This document shows, piece by piece, positions 21,919 through 28,316 of a stretch of DNA of 28,316 nt. Within the stretch, counting starts at the first letter, position 1, and each line of letters opens with the position of its first letter. The position numbers and the translations under genes were made by a program. The notes beneath the pieces were generated by a model. The model did not search any database, was not told where the DNA came from, and saw nothing but the letters and a program-made list of their open reading frames with translations. This stretch comes from Candidatus Methanophaga sp. GoMg3.2 (GTDB taxonomy: Archaea > Halobacteriota > Syntropharchaeia > Alkanophagales > Methanospirareceae). Where the stretch lies: NCBI GenBank assembly GCA_013180565.1, contig QBUN01000422.1, positions 1 through 28,316 of the forward strand. Reading direction: 5' to 3'.

Positions 21919-24681
21919 CTACACCACCAACGCCGCATTCATTTCACTAATAACAGTATCCATTCCATCACCAAAGAGCTGCCACATCTTTCCACGTCCT
22001 CCATATGCATCAAACGGTGTGTAATCCAGATCATCCAGCTCAATATGAAAACTGGTAGCAATATGTTCTTTTATCATCCTCAGCCAGTTCATCTGCTCTT
22101 CATTAAACTTTAATGCACCTGCCTGCTTTTCAAACACCCAGTTCCGGAAATTCCTGTCCACTGTTTTATCATATGCTGTCAGTTGAGCATCAATACCAGC
22201 TACCCGGCGAATAAGAGAAACAAGAGCAACAAGCTCATTTTTCGGGCTTTTGCCGTTTACGGTTTCAAGTTGCTCGTATGCCTGCCATACCTGCAGCGGT
22301 GCAAGCAGGGGTTTATCGGCTTTCAATTTATCGAGAACATCTTTTATCATACTGAAAGTCAACTCTCGAAGTTTATACGGCTGATCATAGAATATCATAA
22401 GCGCAGTTATTTCGTCTTTATGCTCTTTTAGGTACTCGGAAAAGTCTTTTACCATTTCTCCTGCTTTATCTAGTGCATCCTTGCCCCATTCCACCTTTGT
22501 AACAACATCAATATTCACAGTATCAATAATCTGCTCATGAACCCTGCGGACATTTTCAATGTAGTCATTGAGATCACCGTTAAATGTCGAACTTGCGGTT
22601 TTGCTTAAGATTTCTTTTGCCTGCTCCAGAGCTTCCGTTTCTGTTACTTCTGGATTATCACGCTTTATCTCATCCGCTTTTTCTTCGATTTTATCAGGAT
22701 CATAAGCATTCAAGAGGTCTTTGACAGTCTGATTTATGGTCTTACCTTTTGCCTTTTCTGTATATCTTTGCTTTTCTTTGTCCGTAAGTTGTTTTTCCAA
22801 TCTCGAAAGGCGACTTGCAAGTGACATGAACAGGTCTTCATCCTGTGCGCCCATTGTTACTGCGTCCAGCAAATCCGAAAATGGTGTGGCACGTTTTCGC
22901 TCCAGAGGGCGGCTGTCTGTCTTGACCGATTTGGTAACGCCGACCGCATCAACAATGACAAAATGCGTCTTCGCTGATACTGTCGAAGGGGTGACTTTTC
23001 GCAGGTCGTCAAAGCCGAAGGTACGTGTACCGCGACCTTTCATCTGCTCGAAATAGTTTTTGCTTTTTACATCGCGCATAAATAGCAGACACTCAAGCGG
23101 CTTTACATCTGTACCTACAGAGATCATATCAACAGTGACCGCGATTCTAGGATTATAGGCGTTTCTGAACTGCGCGAGCAGTGATTTCGGGTCCTCTTCT
23201 GTTTTATATGTGACTTTCTTACAGAAGTCATTGCCTTCATTAAATTCCTCGCGGACTATCTGGATAATATCATCTGCATGGCTGTCGCTTTTGGCAAAGA
23301 TAAGAGTCTTTGGGACTTCGGCTCTGCCCGGAAAGAGCTCCGGCAGTTTGTTTTTAAACGTACAGATGATATTCCTTATCTGACTGGGATTCACAACGTC
23401 TCTATCCAGATCCTTTTTTGTATATGCCACTTCCTCATCCAGTTGTGCCCACCGCCTCTTTCTGCTCAGCTTTTCGCGTTTATCTACATACTCCTTTGCT
23501 TTTAGTTTCGCGCCGTATTGTGATATTTCAGTCTCTATTGTGTACACATCGTATCCAACATTAACGCCATCAGCTACCGCTTCTTCATGTGAATATTCAC
23601 TTACTATATTCTCATGGAAAAACCCGAAAGTCCTTTTATCCGGTGTGGCAGTTAACCCGATAAGAAAGGCATCGAAATAATCTAGCACTTGCTGCCACAG
23701 GTTGTATATGGAACGGTGACATTCATCTATAACAATAAAATCGAACTTTTCTATCGGTATCTGAGCATTATAAACAACCGGCATCGGCTCTTTTGGTTGC
23801 CATTCGTTCTCGTTCGGATTTCGCTCTTCTATCTCTTCAGCCAGGTCTTCTCCTTTTAATATAGAATAGAGCCGCTGGATCGTACTAATGCATACCTGAC
23901 TGTCCGAAGCAATATAGTGAGAGCGCAACCGTTGCACATTGTACAGTTCCGTGAATTTACGGTTATCGTCAGAAGGCAGATATGTCATAAACTCCTGCTC
24001 TGCCTGTTCACCGAGGTTTTTGGTGTCAACCAGGAATAATATCCGTTTCGCATCGGCGAATTTAAGTAAACTGTAGATAAAGGTAATTGCAGTGTATGTT
24101 TTACCGGCACCAGGAGCCATCTGTATCAAAGCTCGTGGCTTGTTCGCCTTGAATGATTTTTCAAGGTTATTTATCGCCGTTATCTGGCAGTCTCTCAAAC
24201 CCGCTTCTGGCAGTGCAGGTATATCCAACAGTCTTGCTCTTAATGATTTGGTATCATTCAGCCATGCCACGTACGTTTCCGGTCTATGAAAAGAGAATAC
24301 CGGTCTTGAACGCGGATGTGGATCTCGGCAATCGGTAAAGTTGGTTATAATACCTGTACTTGCATAAACCAATGGTAGCGGGTCGTTGTCCAGGTATTTG
24401 AGTTTGCTTTTTGCATACCCTTCCGTCTGGCTTTCATGAATTGTAAGTCGGTACCCCTCATCTTCTCGTTTCGCCTCTAAAATCCCTACTGGTTTCCGGT
24501 CTACAAATAACACGTAGTCCGCAGGCCCCGCATCAGTCTGATATTCGCGGACTGCAACACCAACGCTCTCGGTCCAGTCAATTTTATTCTTATCCTGTAC
24601 TGCCCATCCGGCGGCATGGAGCTGTTTATCAATATTGTCTCTTGCTATCTGTTCAGGGGATTGGTTTACATAATCCGCCAT
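21919..24681 (-). CDS. hsdR: Type I restriction endonuclease/translocase subunit
   Basis: HsdR (920 aa) cuts DNA after ATP-driven translocation. It begins with a PD-(D/E)xK nuclease domain: D55 in GPADYVLFVD, then E69-x-K71 in GILEAKRE. The SF2 helicase motor follows: Walker A MAPGAGKT (residues 188-195), DECH at 319-322, TATPDKR at 344-350, and the QMKGRGTRTF motif VI in the second RecA-like lobe. A helical C-terminal domain (EcoEI R-type) runs from about residue 640 to the end. All catalytic motifs are intact. It directly precedes hsdS, but there is no hsdM before it: upstream is a 232-base gap and then an unrelated gene on the same strand. Confidence 0.95.
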   Translation of the reverse strand: MADYVNQSPEQIARDNIDKQLHAAGWAVQDKNKIDWTESVGVAVREYQTDAGPADYVLFVDRKPVGILEAKREDEGYRLTIHESQTEGYAKSKLKYLDNDPLPLVYASTGIITNFTDCRDPHPRSRPVFSFHRPETYVAWLNDTKSLRARLLDIPALPEAGLRDCQITAINNLEKSFKANKPRALIQMAPGAGKTYTAITFIYSLLKFADAKRILFLVDTKNLGEQAEQEFMTYLPSDDNRKFTELYNVQRLRSHYIASDSQVCISTIQRLYSILKGEDLAEEIEERNPNENEWQPKEPMPVVYNAQIPIEKFDFIVIDECHRSIYNLWQQVLDYFDAFLIGLTATPDKRTFGFFHENIVSEYSHEEAVADGVNVGYDVYTIETEISQYGAKLKAKEYVDKREKLSRKRRWAQLDEEVAYTKKDLDRDVVNPSQIRNIICTFKNKLPELFPGRAEVPKTLIFAKSDSHADDIIQIVREEFNEGNDFCKKVTYKTEEDPKSLLAQFRNAYNPRIAVTVDMISVGTDVKPLECLLFMRDVKSKNYFEQMKGRGTRTFGFDDLRKVTPSTVSAKTHFVIVDAVGVTKSVKTDSRPLERKRATPFSDLLDAVTMGAQDEDLFMSLASRLSRLEKQLTDKEKQRYTEKAKGKTINQTVKDLLNAYDPDKIEEKADEIKRDNPEVTETEALEQAKEILSKTASSTFNGDLNDYIENVRRVHEQIIDTVNIDVVTKVEWGKDALDKAGEMVKDFSEYLKEHKDEITALMIFYDQPYKLRELTFSMIKDVLDKLKADKPLLAPLQVWQAYEQLETVNGKSPKNELVALVSLIRRVAGIDAQLTAYDKTVDRNFRNWVFEKQAGALKFNEEQMNWLRMIKEHIATSFHIELDDLDYTPFDAYGGRGKMWQLFGDGMDTVISEMNAALVV

Positions 24682-24699
24682 AATATCCCGTATCGGTTT

Positions 24700-24714
24700 T
24701 TCACTATATAATTA
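24700..24714 (-). promoter_or_regulatory. TATA-like promoter of hsdR
   Basis: On the minus strand the sequence TTATAATTATATAG is centred about 27 nt before ATG 24681. This places the expected transcription start at or very near the ATG, suggesting a leaderless or near-leaderless mRNA; no ribosome site is seen. The rest of the gap 24715-24913 has no gene. Confidence 0.5.
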
Positions 24715-24913
24715 TAACTTAGCATGGACGGCGAGTTTCAAATTAGTCATATAATTAGAAATCCGCCTGGCTTGTTGAAGTTAATGTATAAAAGCATCAG
24801 ATTCTTTATCGTAGGATGTCCAAATCCTTAAATACTGGACTCCCAACAACTTTGGTACAAGAGTCAATATATTTTTTATGAATATTTCATCTTACACGCT
24901 GTCTATATCCTAT

Positions 24914-27900
24914 TTATAAATCCCATAATGCCTTAACATTATCTACCGAGCACCTGCCTAGATTCAGTTTTTGAATAGCCTCGATACGTTTTCGGTCAAG
25001 TTCAGATAAGCTCGAAAGTGCAGGCGCAATATCGGAATAATCCCAATGTGAATTTTGTAGCGTGAAATCATTGATGAATGAATGAACAAATTTTCTGGCT
25101 TTTTCATATCCTTCGATTATCATAATAAATGTTATTCGCATGACTTCCATGCCCTGCCTTTCTTCCTGCGAGGAACATAATTCTATCGTCTTTTCAATCG
25201 ATTTCCTTGCATCTCCGAACTTGCCCAGTGCAATGAGTAGTTCCGAGTAATTCGATCTCAAAGATAGATTTTTTGGGAATAGCTCTATGGCTTCTTCAAA
25301 TGTTTGTTTGGCTTTTTCCATCTTATTGATTCTCCAAAACAGTATACCTTTTCCATTCCATGGATATGCATACTTCGGATCGAGTTCTATTGCCTTGTCG
25401 TATGCTTTGATGGCTTCTTCCTTCTCCCCTAACTCACTGAGAGCAGCACCTTTTCCATGCCATGGATATGCATACTTCGGATCGAGTTCTATTGCCTTGT
25501 CGTATGCTTTGATGGCTTCTTCCTGCTTCCCTAACTCACTGAGAGCATTACCTTTTCCATTCCATGGATATGCATACTTCGGATCGAGTTCTATTGCCTT
25601 GTCGTATGCTTTGAGGGCTTCTTCCTGCTTCCCTAACTCTCTGAGAGCATTTCCTTTTCCATGCCAGGGATATGCAAACTTCGGATCGAGTTCTATTGCC
25701 TTGTCGTATGCTTTGATGGCTTCTTCCTGCTTCCCTAACTCACGGAGAGCATTTCCTTTTCCATTCCATGGATATGCAAATTTCGGATCGAGTTCTATTG
25801 CCTTGTCGTATGCAACTAATGCATAATCAAATATTTTCAAATTATTAAGATTCTCACCCAAGTTATGCAACTGTTCTCCATTTGGGACTAAGTCAACAAT
25901 ATCAGAGAACGCTTTATTTTCTGCTTTGTTTTCACCTGATTGTGCAATCGCAATTCCAAAATTGATGATAACCTTACCAAAGAGCCATTCGTTTGGTGCA
26001 TTATCTTTTTGCTGGACGAGTTCTTTCCAATATTCCGTGAGCGATGGATTTTCTCGTGCTAAGTAACTTAGAATATGAAAGTTCATGAATTCATCACGAC
26101 ATCGTAATACTAGTTCAACGAATGCATTCAGAAGCGTTTTACTCATAACTGTTCGTGTACTGAAAAAGTAGGGAATGGAACTGCAGGCTTTTTCCGAATC
26201 TGTCTCGAAAAATGTTCTTAGTATACTTGAACAAGTATTCACTATGGAATCATAAGTTCTATATTTTTCTAATATTTTCCTCGATTCATCATTAAGATGA
26301 ATGCCGGTGATTCCCAACCAACGTTCTTCCTTTTTCATTATGGGATGCAAGCCAATTTCAATTTTTCCTTCTTTAGCCATTTGATCTATGTAATCCATTT
26401 CTTCATTTTCAAAAACCGATATTATATTGTTCGCAATGTCCTTGAAAATCCCATGGAACTTATAGGCTAAACAATAAATATTGTATTCCCATGAATTCAG
26501 AGTACGATAGATTTTATCATACCTGGAAGAAGTCCTTTTAAGATTGTCTTTGACAATGCCTTTAACCTCCTCATCAGTCAATTTCATTTCTTTTCCTTGT
26601 AGCGCAACATATAACTGACTAAATGAATCTGTCTCAATTTCATCTTCTTCAAGCACCAGCTCCCAAAATTTTGACTGCTCTTTTTCATCTGAGAAAAACT
26701 CCTCAAATTTTGGTCTGAATTTTTTAATATCGGTCCCTTTAAGTAGTTCTGGTAACTTATGAATCTCAAAATTTTCTTCAATGGCTTTCTTCCATGTTTC
26801 AGTGAATTGGAATTCTTCCCATGTCCTCCCGGCACCCCACACAACATGATGATTATTTCTGAGCGATCGTATAAGTTCCTTCAATGGCTCTGGGTCTGGT
26901 ATGTTTGAAGGTATATGTTCCATACGGTCAAATATGCATATGAAGTCCTCATCTTCCACATAATAGTATTTCCTCAGATGTTCGATTAATTCGTCATAGG
27001 TCGGTATTTTCTTATCGATCAGGATTACATAAGATCGGATGCCATTCCTATTTTTAAATAACTCCCATGAAGCAACATTCAGAAGTGTTGATTTCCCGGT
27101 GTTAGCAGGAGAAATCAAGTAATAAGGTTTTGCGTATTCTTTGTAAACAAGGTCCAAAAATTCTTGAGTTTTACTGGTATTCACAAAGCAGCTTTGAATT
27201 TCAGAATAATTTGTTAGTTCACCTGTTTTCAATTTATCTTTTTTCTCATCCGGAGGACACCACCCAACATTTTCGCGTATCGACCATCCTGAAGGTTCTT
27301 CCTCTTCTTTTGGTCTGAAAATGCGCTCAGGGGCATTTGCGTTCTTTTCGTCATCAATAAAAATGGGATCACTTAGAGCGAATTTGTAGGATTCTGGGAA
27401 ATCAAGATATGAAGGACTGGTTTCACCAGCCACAGATTCTATTTCTGATTTGATATCTTGGGAAACTTGTAATAATATTGAAACCATGTCCCTTTTATGT
27501 ATACCACCTTCTGGGGATTTAGATCTGGAGAATCTGATTTCAATCAACCCACCTTTATCCATGTTGGGAACGATGCTGGTAATTGGGAAGTGTTGATTCC
27601 AGAAGACCTTGCTCAAATATGGCATAGATTCCTTGTTTCTTTCATAAATGAAGAATGGGGCTCTTGTGTTGTCAAGATCTAGGCCATCAGCAATCCTGAA
27701 AACTGCAGCTAAAAACCGTAGGAAAACCCTATTATCCTTCCCATCGCGATCAAAATATTCGTCGACCTCTTTGATCTTCTCTTTTCGTCTGTGGTATTTG
27801 ATAATACTACGAATCGCCTGCTTGTCCTTAGTAGTTAATCTAAATCTGCCTGGAAGTGCTTCCCCTTCTAAATATGTTGGAGCAAACTTTTCTTCGAAGT

Positions 27901-28249
27901 AAACAACACTGCTATTATGATGTTCTTCTCTGGCTTTCAAGGTGTCGTCGCCATAGGGGTGTTCAATCATACCAATGTCGTGTAGCCAAACAGCAGACAA
28001 GATGTAAAAGAGTTCATAAGAATTCAAATTAGCCTTGTCAAGAAGGTAGTTCAACTTTTTAAGGACATTTTCACAATGAGTATAGCCGTGTAGGGTATAG
28101 TAGTCAACAACTGAATCCCAGGGATTGAGGTTTTTTCTCATTTCATAATTCTTCAGAACGATGCTCATGCCGTCTTTGATTTTCAGATACACCCCAAATA
28201 TATCATCATTCTTTTCTTTTAATTGTGTCTCTAATATTGTCAGTGTCAT
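24914..28249 (-). CDS. HD phosphohydrolase-like, STAND-type NTPase and TPR multidomain protein (putative defence)
   Basis: The 1111-aa protein starts at ATG 28249, preceded by AAGGATGG. Residues about 50-240 form an HD-type metal-dependent phosphohydrolase domain: H54/H58 in LHGYTHCENVL, H90-D91 in WLHDIGM, H110-H111 in REEHHNSS and D188 in RIADGLDLDNTR, resembling HD domains known from conflict systems (HD-CE type). Residues about 355-560 look like a STAND/AAA-type P-loop NTPase: SPANTGKST at 380-388 (Walker A, with Ser in place of the first Gly) and hydrophobic strand FICIFD ending in D441 (Walker B). A helical/winged-helix-like region follows, then TPRs at about 795-1000, and a helical end. 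Effector-NTPase-repeat sensor is the plan of Avs/STAND immune proteins. No membrane segment is seen; it would act in the cytosol. It lies in the same direction as hsdRS. Confidence 0.8.
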   Translation of the reverse strand: MTLTILETQLKEKNDDIFGVYLKIKDGMSIVLKNYEMRKNLNPWDSVVDYYTLHGYTHCENVLKKLNYLLDKANLNSYELFYILSAVWLHDIGMIEHPYGDDTLKAREEHHNSSVVYFEEKFAPTYLEGEALPGRFRLTTKDKQAIRSIIKYHRRKEKIKEVDEYFDRDGKDNRVFLRFLAAVFRIADGLDLDNTRAPFFIYERNKESMPYLSKVFWNQHFPITSIVPNMDKGGLIEIRFSRSKSPEGGIHKRDMVSILLQVSQDIKSEIESVAGETSPSYLDFPESYKFALSDPIFIDDEKNANAPERIFRPKEEEEPSGWSIRENVGWCPPDEKKDKLKTGELTNYSEIQSCFVNTSKTQEFLDLVYKEYAKPYYLISPANTGKSTLLNVASWELFKNRNGIRSYVILIDKKIPTYDELIEHLRKYYYVEDEDFICIFDRMEHIPSNIPDPEPLKELIRSLRNNHHVVWGAGRTWEEFQFTETWKKAIEENFEIHKLPELLKGTDIKKFRPKFEEFFSDEKEQSKFWELVLEEDEIETDSFSQLYVALQGKEMKLTDEEVKGIVKDNLKRTSSRYDKIYRTLNSWEYNIYCLAYKFHGIFKDIANNIISVFENEEMDYIDQMAKEGKIEIGLHPIMKKEERWLGITGIHLNDESRKILEKYRTYDSIVNTCSSILRTFFETDSEKACSSIPYFFSTRTVMSKTLLNAFVELVLRCRDEFMNFHILSYLARENPSLTEYWKELVQQKDNAPNEWLFGKVIINFGIAIAQSGENKAENKAFSDIVDLVPNGEQLHNLGENLNNLKIFDYALVAYDKAIELDPKFAYPWNGKGNALRELGKQEEAIKAYDKAIELDPKFAYPWHGKGNALRELGKQEEALKAYDKAIELDPKYAYPWNGKGNALSELGKQEEAIKAYDKAIELDPKYAYPWHGKGAALSELGEKEEAIKAYDKAIELDPKYAYPWNGKGILFWRINKMEKAKQTFEEAIELFPKNLSLRSNYSELLIALGKFGDARKSIEKTIELCSSQEERQGMEVMRITFIMIIEGYEKARKFVHSFINDFTLQNSHWDYSDIAPALSSLSELDRKRIEAIQKLNLGRCSVDNVKALWDL
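25347..25856 (-). repeat. Five near-identical 102-bp TPR-encoding repeats
   Basis: Tandem units of exactly 102 bp (34 codons) begin at about 25347, 25449, 25551, 25653 and 25755. Each encodes a TPR of the form YDKAIELDPKxAYPWxGKGN and ALxELGKQEEAIKA. DNA identity between units is very high, with changes mainly at N/H after PW and F/Y before AYPW. Degenerate TPRs flank both ends. Such uniform units are prone to copy-number change. Confidence 0.9.
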
Positions 28250-28299
28250 CTTCTTACCATCCTTCTCTTATTACACGCCCAATTATTAATTTCGTCTAT

Positions 28300-28312
28300 G
28301 ATTATATATAAC
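28300..28312 (-). promoter_or_regulatory. TATA-like promoter of the HD-NTPase-TPR gene
   Basis: On the minus strand GTTATATATAATC is centred about 57 nt before ATG 28249. With a start of transcription about 27 nt downstream, the leader would be about 30 nt and include the AAGGATGG ribosome site. Confidence 0.5.
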
Positions 28313-28316
28313 ACAG

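Noticed and set aside
25287..25826. Long plus-strand open frame of 179 codons opposite the TPR array
   Set aside because: It is the antisense shadow of near-identical 102-bp repeats, rich in S, P and F, with no ribosome site; the minus-strand TPR protein explains it fully.

Overview
The window is most consistent with an archaeal chromosome, probably a methanogen- or ANME-like euryarchaeon (Halobacteriota). I infer this from gene content: DUF217-type VapB, archaeal P-loop ATPase remnants, and very large secreted proteins built from CARDB, PKD, NosD-type beta-helix and PEGA modules. TATA-like elements sit about 27 to 55 nt upstream of two starts. No rRNA, tRNA, CRISPR array or intact transposase was seen, so the lineage is an inference.

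Region 1 (1-5235) is a graveyard of small modules. It holds a window-edge hicBA pair, a vapB with a truncated vapC, a second hicB with a frameshifted hicA, a CopG/BrnA-like antitoxin split by an in-frame TAG, a BrnT/DUF4258-like piece, a TumE-like toxin piece and a frameshifted PIN fragment. Mixed in are debris of NosD-like, lectin-like, FGE-sulfatase and archaeal ATPase genes. Antitoxins are mostly open while toxins are mostly broken.

Region 2 (5514-19502, plus strand) is a three-gene operon of secreted surface proteins of 2843, 954 and 847 aa. All three have signal peptides and share an OB-like beta domain. The third combines that domain, an Ig-like domain, a seven-blade WxxTFGG propeller and a C-terminal FGE-sulfatase/C-type-lectin fold. 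Its last 40 codons have the hallmarks of a diversity-generating retroelement (DGR) variable region: adenine-poor, GC-rich, runs of NNC codons and the conserved frame RGG-W / CRSA / GFRL. Neither the template repeat nor the reverse transcriptase is in the window, so this would be a remote DGR target. A 45-bp copy of its 3' end lies fused to an ATPase remnant at 2216-2260.

Region 3 (19503-20339) is non-coding: a GC-rich inverted-repeat element, an 8-bp-stem hairpin, a truncated archaeal ATPase and a 10-bp-period repeat.

Region 4 (20340-28249, minus strand) is a defence island. It holds a type I restriction HsdR-HsdS pair with no HsdM on either side, preceded by a 1111-aa protein joining an HD phosphohydrolase-like domain, a STAND-like P-loop NTPase and near-identical TPR repeats. 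The last is the best candidate for a poorly described immune system; the DGR-diversified propeller-lectin is the other leading discovery.
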